From NCBI GenBank assembly GCA_003136475.1, contig PLEQ01000202.1, forward strand, positions 6,220 through 13,153: DNA of 6,934 bases. Reading direction: 5' to 3'. The DNA comes from Deltaproteobacteria bacterium (lineage in GTDB: Bacteria > Bdellovibrionota_B > Oligoflexia > Oligoflexales > Bog-1112). The notes below the pieces were generated by a model. The model saw nothing but the letters and a program-made list of their open reading frames with translations. It did not search any database and had not been told where the DNA came from. This document shows positions 1 to 5,700 of the stretch, in pieces; position 1 is the first letter of the stretch; each line of letters begins with the position of its first letter. The position numbers and the translations under genes are program-made.

Positions 1-100
1 CTTTTAGAACGAGCCGAACGCGCGATTTAAGATCGGCGCCGGCACTAAAGAAGGTTTTGTAATTTGGATCGCTCCCTTCAGACCATCGTAAGTAAATCAT
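1..100 (-). CDS. dut: dUTP diphosphatase (dUTPase), 5' part only
   Basis: dUTPase hydrolyses dUTP to dUMP and pyrophosphate. This keeps uracil out of DNA and supplies dUMP for thymidylate synthesis; the enzyme is a cytosolic homotrimer. Only the first 33 codons are present, and the gene leaves the window at its left edge. The visible peptide contains SAGADLKS at residues 19-26, which matches dUTPase motif 1 (AGxDLxA), followed by a hydrophobic/basic strand as expected. The motifs that bind the uracil and triphosphate lie outside. The chosen start is the ATG at 100-98. A TTG at 112-110 is in frame and would add four residues, and neither has a strong ribosome site. The gene begins 64 bases after the pnp stop on the same strand and is probably co-transcribed with it. 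The identification rests on one motif plus context. Confidence 0.72.
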   Translation of the reverse strand, partial: MIYLRWSEGSDPNYKTFFSAGADLKSRVRLVLK

Positions 101-164
101 AGAAAATTCCAATCTTTAGCTTATGGAGATTTCTCTAGACAGAGCCCTCGGATCTTAAAGTGTC

Positions 165-2261
165 TCAAGAAAACGTTGGTTTGAGGCCAAAAGCATCGCG
201 TCGTGAAAGCTTAATGCGTCCTTGTTTATCGATGTCGATGATTTTAACGATAACTTCATCGCCGATCTTGACCACTTCCTCGATGTTTTCGATACGTTTG
301 TCATCAAGCTGAGAAATGTGACACAGACCATCGATCCCTGGTTTGAGTTCGATAAAGACACCAAAATCAACAATTCTTGAAACCCTACCCAAGTAGACTT
401 CGCCTGATTGAGGAACGGTGGTGTAACTGCGGATCATGGTTTTTGCGGCCTGAGCGGACAAGGAATCGGGTGCAACGATTGAGATCACGCCGTTTTCTTC
501 AATATCCATCTTGACGCCGGCTTCCGAACTAATCTTTTTAATGGTTTTACCACCGGGGCCGATGAGGTCCTTGATTCTATCGGTGCTGATTTTGAGTTTA
601 AACATGCGAGGAGCGAGTGTGCTAAGGTCTTGCGGTTCCGAGATCGATGACGACATTTTTTCGAGAATGTGCATGCGGCCACGGCGCGCTTGAGCCAGAG
701 CTTCCACCATCAGTTCCGGAGAGATGCCTCCGATTTTGATATCCATCTGGAGAGCTGTGATGCCCTTGCTTGTTCCGCAAACTTTAAAATCCATATCGCC
801 AAGGTGATCTTCATCGCCAAGAATATCAGAGAGAATGGAGTAGCGTTCGCCTTCTTTAACAAGACCCATCGCAATGCCGGCAACAGAAGAAGCTAGCGGT
901 ACGCCTGCGTGAAGGAGGGCCATAGTGCCTGCACAAACCGCTGCCATCGATGAGCTACCATTGGATTCATGGGTTTCAGCAACGACGCGAATGGTATAGC
1001 CAAAGGTTTTGGTGTCTGGCAGAACGGGTACAAGAGCTCTTCGCGCTAGACTGCCATGACCAATTTCACGGCGGCCTGGGGTTCTCTGCATGCGAGCTTC
1101 GCCAACGCTAAAGGGAGGGAAATTATAGTGGAGTATAAAGCGCTCGCGTATTTCCGTATCCCATAGCGATTCGGAACGTTGCTGGTCATCGGTGGCAGCC
1201 AGAGTTACGGACGCCAGGGACTGGGTTTCGCCACGTGTGAATAAAGCGTTGCCATGGGGGCGTTGTAGAATACCTGTTTCGCAGCTAATCGGTCGGATGT
1301 CTTCAAGGCCCCGTCCATCGATGCGACGTTTTTCATCGAGAATCATGGCACGCATGTAGTCGGATTCGTATTCATGGATGATGTGAGCGATGTGTTTTTC
1401 ACGACTCGATTCGTTGGTTGGATTGAGTTCCTTAAGCGTGTCGGCTTTGACTTTTGAAATGGCCTTAGTTCTTTTCTTTTTCTCTCGCATGGCAAACGCA
1501 TCAGCGATCGGCCTTTTGACAAACGACCGAACCTCTTCGACAAAGCTTGGTTCTATGTCGAGGCTCGGAATAGCCATTTTCTCTTTGCCAATCTCTTTCT
1601 GAATTTCGTATTGCATTGCAAAGAAAGGCTGCATCATTTGGTGAGCGTAGTTAATAGCATCGAGCATTTCCTTTTCGGAAACTTCACGCGCGCCAGCCTC
1701 TACCATCAATACAGCATTTGGACCGCATGCGATATTAAGGTCGAGTACGTTTTCACCTTCACCACCTTCGAAAGGATCAATAATGTACTCACCATTTCGC
1801 AAACCGATGCTCAAGCTGCAAATCGGTCCGTTAAAAGGGATATCACTAATCATGAGGGCCACACTGGCACCGACACAAGCTAGCGGAGCGGGTGCATTGC
1901 CGTGCTCATAAGATAAGACAGTCGCTGTGATGACGGTTTCGTTACGAAAGCCTTTTGGAAACAAAGGACGGAGCGGACGGTCGATAAGACGAGCCGTCAA
2001 TGCTGCTTGATCCGATGGTCGACCTTCTCGTTTAAAGTAACCACCCGGAACGCGTCCTGCTGCATAGTACTTTTCTATGTAGTCGACACCGAGGGGAAAA
2101 AAATCAATATCAGCCACAGCTTTCTCTGATGCACAAGCCGTGACTAGAACTTGAGTGCCTCCCGAACTGACCATTACTGATCCGTTGGCCTGCTTTGCAT
2201 ATTTTTGAAATTCGAATTTGACGGTTCTTCCGTTGATTAAGACTTCGCGTACAATTGACAT
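165..2261 (-). CDS. pnp: Polyribonucleotide nucleotidyltransferase (polynucleotide phosphorylase, PNPase)
   Basis: PNPase degrades RNA 3' to 5' by phosphorolysis, releasing nucleoside diphosphates, and can run in reverse to add tails. It is a cytosolic homotrimer, often part of the degradosome. The protein is 698 residues, close to the usual 700-710. Domains in order are a first RNase PH domain (about 5-145, with the variant loop YFKREG at 75-80), a helical domain (about 235-310), a second RNase PH domain (about 315-540), a KH domain (about 553-612, IGPGGKTI at 567-574) and an S1 domain (about 619-688). Catalytic features are intact: GSSSMA at 435-440 and GDEDHLGDMDFK at 482-493, giving Asp485, Asp491 and Lys493 by family alignment. 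The open frame extends to 2333, but I start at the ATG at 2261. It has an AAAGGG site 8 bases upstream, and family similarity begins here. The gene follows rpsO by 121 bases on the same strand, the classic rpsO-pnp pair. No disruption is seen. Confidence 0.97.
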   Translation of the reverse strand: MSIVREVLINGRTVKFEFQKYAKQANGSVMVSSGGTQVLVTACASEKAVADIDFFPLGVDYIEKYYAAGRVPGGYFKREGRPSDQAALTARLIDRPLRPLFPKGFRNETVITATVLSYEHGNAPAPLACVGASVALMISDIPFNGPICSLSIGLRNGEYIIDPFEGGEGENVLDLNIACGPNAVLMVEAGAREVSEKEMLDAINYAHQMMQPFFAMQYEIQKEIGKEKMAIPSLDIEPSFVEEVRSFVKRPIADAFAMREKKKRTKAISKVKADTLKELNPTNESSREKHIAHIIHEYESDYMRAMILDEKRRIDGRGLEDIRPISCETGILQRPHGNALFTRGETQSLASVTLAATDDQQRSESLWDTEIRERFILHYNFPPFSVGEARMQRTPGRREIGHGSLARRALVPVLPDTKTFGYTIRVVAETHESNGSSSMAAVCAGTMALLHAGVPLASSVAGIAMGLVKEGERYSILSDILGDEDHLGDMDFKVCGTSKGITALQMDIKIGGISPELMVEALAQARRGRMHILEKMSSSISEPQDLSTLAPRMFKLKISTDRIKDLIGPGGKTIKKISSEAGVKMDIEENGVISIVAPDSLSAQAAKTMIRSYTTVPQSGEVYLGRVSRIVDFGVFIELKPGIDGLCHISQLDDKRIENIEEVVKIGDEVIVKIIDIDKQGRIKLSRRDAFGLKPTFS

Positions 2262-2285
2262 GGTCGTTTCCCTTTGAGGGTGTGA

Positions 2286-2314
2286 GATATATAGGAATTC
2301 TGATAGACTGTCAC
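2286..2314 (-). promoter_or_regulatory. Possible sigma-70-type promoter for pnp
   Basis: On the minus strand GTGACA (2314-2309) is separated by 17 bases from TATATC (2291-2286), about 25 bases before the pnp ATG. The -35-like box matches TTGACA at five of six positions; the -10-like box is poorer. A secondary pnp promoter inside the rpsO-pnp gap is known in other bacteria, but here it is only a pattern match. A weak inverted repeat, CTGTC (2308-2312) with GACAG (2325-2329), overlaps it. Confidence 0.25.
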
Positions 2315-2382
2315 AGCTACGGTAGACAGGCACAAGACTAAAAGAGATCTTAGCATAACTGTCTTTGTTGGCAGACTATTTT

Positions 2383-2652
2383 TTATTTTCGAATTCCAAG
2401 TTTGGAAATGAGGGCTTTGTAGGCAGAGTTATCTTTTTTATGAAGATAATTGAGAAGCTGGCGTCTTTGCCCAACGAGTTTCATCAATCCTCGCCGAGAA
2501 TGATGATCTTTTTCGTTTACCTTAAAATGCTCATTTAAATAAGTCAGTCGCTCAGATAACAAAGCGATTTGCACTTGAGGTGACGCAGTGTCTCCCTCGT
2601 GCTTTTGAAATTCTTTAATAATCTCAACCTTTCGTTCTTTTGAAAAAGCCAT
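2383..2652 (-). CDS. rpsO: 30S ribosomal protein S15
   Basis: S15 is an early-binding small-subunit protein. It binds the three-way junction of helices 20-22 in the central domain of 16S rRNA and takes part in a bridge to the 50S subunit. The protein is 89 residues, exactly the usual length. The most conserved segment, KDHHSRRGLMKLVGQRR, spans residues 48-64 and carries the RNA-contacting His/Asp/Ser residues. The rest fits the four-helix fold, ending in a basic tail (GIRK). The start is the ATG at 2652, with a purine-rich AAGGAAGGA site 7 bases upstream. It is the first gene of the minus-strand block and is followed by pnp. S15 represses its own translation through leader RNA structures in several unrelated bacteria, and the inverted repeats just upstream are candidates for this; that role is inferred. 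Confidence 0.97.
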   Translation of the reverse strand: MAFSKERKVEIIKEFQKHEGDTASPQVQIALLSERLTYLNEHFKVNEKDHHSRRGLMKLVGQRRQLLNYLHKKDNSAYKALISKLGIRK

Positions 2653-2679
2653 GAACGAGATCCTTCCTTCTTCACATTT

Positions 2680-2739
2680 AAAATCTTCAGTGGTTCAAGT
2701 TGGCAGTTTGATTTAACTTCCTAAATCTCAGAAGATTTT
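2680..2739 (-). promoter_or_regulatory. Candidate structured leader of rpsO mRNA
   Basis: On the minus strand GAAGATTTT (2688-2680) and AAAATCTTC (2739-2731) are perfect 9-base complements separated by 42 bases. Inside this span GATTTA (2715-2710) and TAAATC (2727-2722) form a second perfect 6-bp hairpin with a six-base loop. Together they would fold the RNA just upstream of the rpsO ribosome site, which starts about 12 bases beyond the closing stem, into a nested or junction-like structure. The arms are AT-rich, so chance pairing is possible. A role in S15 autoregulation is inference from known behaviour of S15 in other bacteria. Confidence 0.4.
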
Positions 2740-2760
2740 GATTTTTTAACCCGGTAAAAT

Positions 2761-2789
2761 AATTTCCTATTACACAATAGGGCGAAATT
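2761..2789. repeat. Imperfect inverted repeat upstream of rpsO
   Basis: CCTATT (2766-2771) and AATAGG (2776-2781) are perfect complements around a four-base ACAC loop. The flanking AATTT (2761-2765) and AAATT (2785-2789) extend the stem to 11 pairs with a three-base GCG bulge. It lies 109-137 bases before rpsO. On the minus strand it is not followed by a uridine run, so it does not look like an intrinsic terminator. It could be an operator or an RNA hairpin. Confidence 0.45.
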
Positions 2790-2814
2790 TACAAAAAAAA
2801 TACCTCCCATGCAA
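2786..2814 (-). promoter_or_regulatory. Possible rpsO promoter
   Basis: On the minus strand TTGCAT (2814-2809) stands 17 bases from TAAATT (2791-2786), a 3/6 plus 4/6 match to the sigma-70 consensus with ideal spacing and an intervening T-tract. A rival -10 is TGTAAT (2774-2769, 5/6), but it lacks a good -35. Either would give a leader of roughly 110-130 bases that contains the inverted repeats nearer the gene. Weak pattern evidence only. Confidence 0.25.
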
Positions 2815-2937
2815 GATTCAAATAACTTTTTAATTTTCCCTACTCGTAATGATTCCGAACGATTTTGCCTTTGAAAGCTGGTATGGAGTAGATATTGCCC
2901 GGAAAAGTTCATAAACATCGCCAAGAAAGCAAGTCAG

Positions 2938-3567
2938 ATGAAAGTCATCAATCTCATGCTTATGAGTCTTGATGGGGAAATTGCGAGCCGATCGGATGAA
3001 ACAAACGACGAACGGCTGCAACAGGGGGTCAGCGATCCCTACGACCAGAACCTTGTCAAGGAGGAGATCAAACAAAGTGAAGCCGTCATTATAGGTGCCG
3101 CAAGTGTTCGCGCGGATGCTCATTTGGGGCCATTTAAGAATTTCCGGGGCGATTATCCGACCTGGTTTATTTATACGACGCGCGGTTTTGATCCATCTCT
3201 GGCGTTTTGGCAACAAAGTGCCAATCCTCGGGTTTTGGTATCCGCGGGGCTGCTCCCGCGCTCTTCGGATAAGGTAGGGTCTTTGTGTTATGGCACCCAT
3301 CCGCCCGGCCAGTTTCTCCTGGACCACTTGCGCAGCAAGGGCGTGGAGAGAGTTTTGTTGCTAGGTGTCGGGAAAGTGAACCAGATTTTTTATGGTGAGA
3401 ATCTGGTCGATGAACTGAAACTCACGATTGCGCCGAGATTCCTCGGGCGAGGACAGACGCGCGTGGTGAATGCCCCGCTTCCTACGCCGGTGCAGCTCGA
3501 ACTCATCAGCTCACTGGTTAAAGATTCCTTTATTTATTCGCATTATAGGATTAGGCGCGAGAACTGA
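2938..3567 (+). CDS. Stand-alone RibD C-terminal domain (dihydrofolate-reductase-like) protein
   Basis: The fold is that of the reductase half of RibD. In riboflavin synthesis that half uses NADPH to reduce 5-amino-6-ribosylamino-uracil phosphate; many stand-alone relatives have unknown substrates. The protein is 209 residues, a normal size for the single domain, and has no cytidine-deaminase-like N-terminal half. Family marks are MSLDGEIA (9-16), GAASVRAD (53-60, matching the E. coli RibD stretch around SSATVLADD) and LVDELKLTIAPRFLGRG (156-172). The segment that reads VEAGPTL in E. coli RibD is LGVGKVN here, so the acidic residue is lost and substrate use may differ. The ATG at 2938 fits the family start, though its ribosome site is weak (AAGAAAG). 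It faces the DHS-like gene tail to tail and shares no operon with other riboflavin genes here. I am sure of the family but not of the reaction, so no gene symbol is given. Confidence 0.85.
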   Translation: MKVINLMLMSLDGEIASRSDETNDERLQQGVSDPYDQNLVKEEIKQSEAVIIGAASVRADAHLGPFKNFRGDYPTWFIYTTRGFDPSLAFWQQSANPRVLVSAGLLPRSSDKVGSLCYGTHPPGQFLLDHLRSKGVERVLLLGVGKVNQIFYGENLVDELKLTIAPRFLGRGQTRVVNAPLPTPVQLELISSLVKDSFIYSHYRIRREN

Positions 3568-3601
3568 GCCCACCGTTATCTATGAAAGAGCGCTCCGGCC
3601 T

Positions 3602-4576
3602 TTAAGCGTTCATTTCGTCCACAATGTACTGGAAAATCAACGGAGCAACGATCGTGGCATCAGACTCGATAATAAAGCTTGGGGTCTCTTGTGAGAGTTT
3701 GCCCCAGCTGATTTTCTCACTTGGCGTTGCGCCACTGTAGGAACCAAACGATGTCGTACTGTCGCTGATTTGACAAAAATAGCCCCAGAGGCGGCAATCT
3801 TGCCGTAAGTCTTGGCGAATCATCGGAACTACACAAATGGGGAAGTCGCCAGCAATCCCGCCGCCGATTTGGAAAAAACCAATCGGATGATTTTTTGAGA
3901 CCTCAAGATACCACGTTGCCAAAGCAGCCATTTGTTCCGCGCCGGATTTAACGGTGTCAAAACGCTTCAAATCGCCTGCGATAACATGGGCTACAAAGAT
4001 ATTCGCCGTCGTCGAATCTTCCCAGCCGGGTGTAAAAATCGGCAGATTTTTTTCACAGGCCGCAAGCAACCAAGAGTCCTTGGGATCAATTTCATAGTAA
4101 GCTTCTAAACTCTTTTCGCGAATCAGTTGGTATAAATACTCATAGGGAAAGTAGCGCTTATTTTCATGCTCAGCTTTTTGCCACTGTTTGAGAAGTTGGT
4201 GCTCGATACGACGAATCGCCTCCTCCTCGGGAATACAGGTGTCGGTGACACGATTCATGCCCTTTTCATAGAGCTCAAATTCGTCCTTAGGAGTTAGGGA
4301 GCGATACCCAGGGACACGTTTGTAGTGCGTATGAGCCACCAGATTGAAGATGTCTTCTTCCAGGTTGGCGCCCGTGCAGGAGATCCCATGAACCTTGTCC
4401 GTTCGGATCAATTCAGCTAGTGAAAGACCTAATTCAGCTGTGCTCATGGCACCAGCCAGTGTGACAAACATTTTGCCACCGTCATTGAGGAGTTGGATCC
4501 AACCCTCTGCCGCATCGACACAAACTGCAGCGTTAAAGTGCCGAAAATGGCGTTTCATGAATGCACTGATTTTCAT
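3602..4576 (-). CDS. Deoxyhypusine synthase-like protein (bacterial branch)
   Basis: Deoxyhypusine synthase (DHS) moves the aminobutyl group of spermidine onto a lysine of eIF5A using NAD. Bacteria lack eIF5A, and bacterial homologues are a separate branch whose acceptor is not established from sequence. Numbering from the upstream TTG (348 codons), family segments are TLAGAMSTAELG (63-74), SCTGANLEED (90-99), FTPGWEDST (205-213), GGGIAGDFPI (262-271) and GATPSEKISWGK (306-317). Lys317 matches the lysine that forms the covalent intermediate (human Lys329), with Glu311 and Trp315 also kept. The human KHHIAN stretch that carries His288 is replaced by AGDFPI, and human Asp316 by Tyr304. I prefer the ATG at 4576 (324 residues). 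It has AGGGA five bases upstream and is followed by the family-like MKRHFRHFNAA. The TTG at 4648 has AAGGA only one base away. Neighbours give no polyamine context. Family assignment is strong; the reaction is open. Confidence 0.88.
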   Translation of the reverse strand: MKISAFMKRHFRHFNAAVCVDAAEGWIQLLNDGGKMFVTLAGAMSTAELGLSLAELIRTDKVHGISCTGANLEEDIFNLVAHTHYKRVPGYRSLTPKDEFELYEKGMNRVTDTCIPEEEAIRRIEHQLLKQWQKAEHENKRYFPYEYLYQLIREKSLEAYYEIDPKDSWLLAACEKNLPIFTPGWEDSTTANIFVAHVIAGDLKRFDTVKSGAEQMAALATWYLEVSKNHPIGFFQIGGGIAGDFPICVVPMIRQDLRQDCRLWGYFCQISDSTTSFGSYSGATPSEKISWGKLSQETPSFIIESDATIVAPLIFQYIVDEMNA

Positions 4577-4581
4577 CGTGT

Positions 4582-4586
4582 TCCCT
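4582..4586 (-). promoter_or_regulatory. Ribosome binding site favouring the ATG start of the DHS-like gene
   Basis: On the minus strand AGGGA lies five bases before the ATG at 4576. The alternative TTG at 4648-4646 has AAAAGGA placed almost against it, too near for normal initiation. This supports the shorter 324-residue protein, but the reading frame stays open through the intervening 24 codons. Confidence 0.5.
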
Positions 4587-4721
4587 GCTCCCGTTTTTAC
4601 AAAATCTTGAATCGCAGGAAAACTATAACTTTCTTCGTTAGGATTCAATCCTTTTGATTATTCTTCATCATTTCTTACTGCTCGCAGCCGTGAACAGCAA
4701 TTCCGTCAGGGTGCAAATTTG

Positions 4722-4770
4722 CCTCCCGTCAGATTCCCGACGACCGGTCGTTGACGGGGAGGTGTTTTTT
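4722..4770 (+). terminator. Intrinsic (rho-independent) terminator with no obvious upstream plus-strand gene
   Basis: CCTCCCGTCA (4722-4731) pairs with TGACGGGGAGG (4752-4762) to give a ten-pair GC-rich stem with a single unpaired G. A run of six T (4765-4770) follows two bases later. The loop itself contains the perfect 12-base palindrome ACGACCGGTCGT (4740-4751), which can form an inner hairpin. In the plus direction this is a textbook intrinsic terminator. The gene immediately to the left runs the other way, so it must end either read-through from the ribD-like gene more than 1.1 kb upstream or a short untranslated RNA starting in the intergenic region. It also insulates flgF from upstream transcription. 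Confidence 0.85.
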
Positions 4771-4860
4771 CCTAATAGGCTGCTTCTGTGCCAGTTTGCG
4801 AAAATTTAAAGAGATCCAAGTCAAAGTGTTATTTCAAGTCCTTGGCGTTCTCTCTGTAAT

Positions 4861-4877
4861 TTGGTCCGAATCTTGCT
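4861..4877 (+). promoter_or_regulatory. Sigma-54 (RpoN) -24/-12 promoter of the flgF operon
   Basis: The sequence TTGGTCCGAATCTTGCT matches the sigma-54 consensus TTGGCACGN4TTGCT at nearly every conserved position. The invariant GG (4863-4864) and GC (4875-4876) are separated by exactly ten bases. The expected transcription start is near 4887-4888, giving a leader of about 14 bases that just includes the GGAGG ribosome site. Rod and hook genes under RpoN with an activator of the FlrC/FlgR type are known in many polar flagellates. Sequence match and context agree; activity is inferred. Confidence 0.8.
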
Positions 4878-4888
4878 CTTTAGGGTGT

Positions 4889-4893
4889 GGAGG
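4889..4893 (+). promoter_or_regulatory. Ribosome binding site fixing the flgF start
   Basis: GGAGG lies eight bases before the ATG at 4902. A GTG at 4887 is in frame but overlaps this site and sits at the predicted transcription start, so it cannot be the initiator. The first residues after the ATG (LNNIYTPLSG) match FlgF-type N-termini. Confidence 0.75.
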
Positions 4894-4901
4894 AAAAGCG
4901 C

Positions 4902-5687
4902 ATGTTAAACAACATCTATACACCTCTATCGGGATCGCTAGCTCAAGAAAAATATCTTGATATTATTGCGAACAACTTAGCCAATATCAATACAGTGGGA
5001 TTCAAAGAAGAAGACGTTAGTTTCAAACTTCTTGAACCGGAACCGCAGAACTACGTTGAACCTCTCCCTGACGATAACTTTAGTGTTTCTTTCGATGAGC
5101 TCATGCCTTTGAAAGGCAATGACATGGGCTACGTAGGCGTTTCCGGCGTCTCGCGTAATGACAGCCAAGGCAGTCCCGTCGAAACGAAGAATCCTCTAGA
5201 TCTCATGCTTGAGGGCGATGGCTATTTTTCTATTCATACATCTGAGGGTTTGCGTCTCACGCGCAATGGTTCGTTCACTGTAAATGCCGATGGCGCACTC
5301 GTTGATAAATTTGGTAATCCCGTCCTAGGCGAAAGAGGCGATATTTTTCTTTCAGGTGCCAAGGTTGAGATCAATAGTCACGGGGAAGTTTATCAAAATG
5401 ATGAGCTTATCGATCGGCTCGTTATCAACACCGTTAAAGAGAAAAAATTCCTCGAAAAAGTCGGTGACAATAATTTTCTCTATAATGGTCCAGAAGATGA
5501 AGTCTATCGCATCGATCTTCCAACAACCAGGCAAGGTTTTTTGGAGGCGTCGAATGTCAATGCGATTAAAAATCTTACCAAGATGATTCTCACGCATCGT
5601 TCCTACGAAGCGTATCAGAAGGCCATTAAGAACTACGATTCTATGATGGAAAAATCACACAATACTCTCGCAGTGTTGAGAGGATAA
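4902..5687 (+). CDS. flgF: Flagellar basal-body proximal rod protein FlgF
   Basis: FlgF is one of the proximal rod proteins (FlgB, FlgC, FlgF) of the flagellar basal body. It is exported by the flagellar type III apparatus without a cleaved signal peptide and assembles in the periplasm. The protein is 261 residues, near the family norm of about 250. The N-terminal rod motif is LDIIANNLANINTVGFK (19-35). The middle domain holds LEGDGYFSI (103-111) and RLTRNGSFTVNADGALVDKF (118-137). The C-terminal rod/hook helix begins at QGFLEASNVNAIKNL (211-225) and runs to the end. Such terminal helices form the coiled coil of rod subunits. FlgF and FlgG are similar; I call this one FlgF because the next gene is clearly FlgG and the order flgF-flgG is standard. 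The predicted sigma-54 promoter lies directly upstream, and the stop is 13 bases before flgG. Confidence 0.88.
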   Translation: MLNNIYTPLSGSLAQEKYLDIIANNLANINTVGFKEEDVSFKLLEPEPQNYVEPLPDDNFSVSFDELMPLKGNDMGYVGVSGVSRNDSQGSPVETKNPLDLMLEGDGYFSIHTSEGLRLTRNGSFTVNADGALVDKFGNPVLGERGDIFLSGAKVEINSHGEVYQNDELIDRLVINTVKEKKFLEKVGDNNFLYNGPEDEVYRIDLPTTRQGFLEASNVNAIKNLTKMILTHRSYEAYQKAIKNYDSMMEKSHNTLAVLRG

Positions 5688-5700
5688 AGGGGATTCATTT

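Larger units (their letters stand above)
4577..4901. other. Divergent intergenic region between the DHS-like gene and flgF
   Basis: About 325 bases separate the preferred starts of the two divergent genes (253 if the upstream TTG is used). I find no protein gene here. Going rightwards, it holds an eight-codon minus-strand frame (4671-4645) ending on the upstream TTG and a ten-base palindrome GCAAATTTGC (4713-4722). These are followed by a strong plus-strand intrinsic terminator (4722-4770), an AT-rich stretch (about 4796-4860) with no clear motif, and the sigma-54-type promoter of flgF. No convincing sigma-70 promoter for the DHS-like gene was seen. Confidence 0.6.

Noticed and set aside
2262..2333. 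N-terminal extension of PNPase to the ATG at 2333
   Set aside because: The extra 24 residues do not resemble PNPase, and a good ribosome site and family-like start exist at 2261.
2330..2382. Terminator between rpsO and pnp
   Set aside because: Only short stems (four to five pairs) are visible and no uridine run follows them. Read-through into pnp is expected.
2721..2924. 67-codon minus-strand frame upstream of rpsO
   Set aside because: AT-rich, no convincing ribosome site, no recognisable sequence, and it overlaps inverted repeats and likely promoter elements.
2830..3327. 165-codon open frame on the minus strand
   Set aside because: It lies mostly opposite the ribD-like gene, whose plus-strand product has clear family motifs. 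The minus-strand translation resembles no family I know and lacks a good ribosome site.
3602..4576. Annotating this gene as a true deoxyhypusine synthase
   Set aside because: Several residues needed by the eukaryotic/archaeal enzyme appear replaced, and the eIF5A substrate is absent in bacteria.
4805..4835. Sigma-28 (FliA) type promoter before flgF (TAAA with GTGTTATT)
   Set aside because: The -10 part matches poorly, while a near-perfect sigma-54 element lies closer to the gene.
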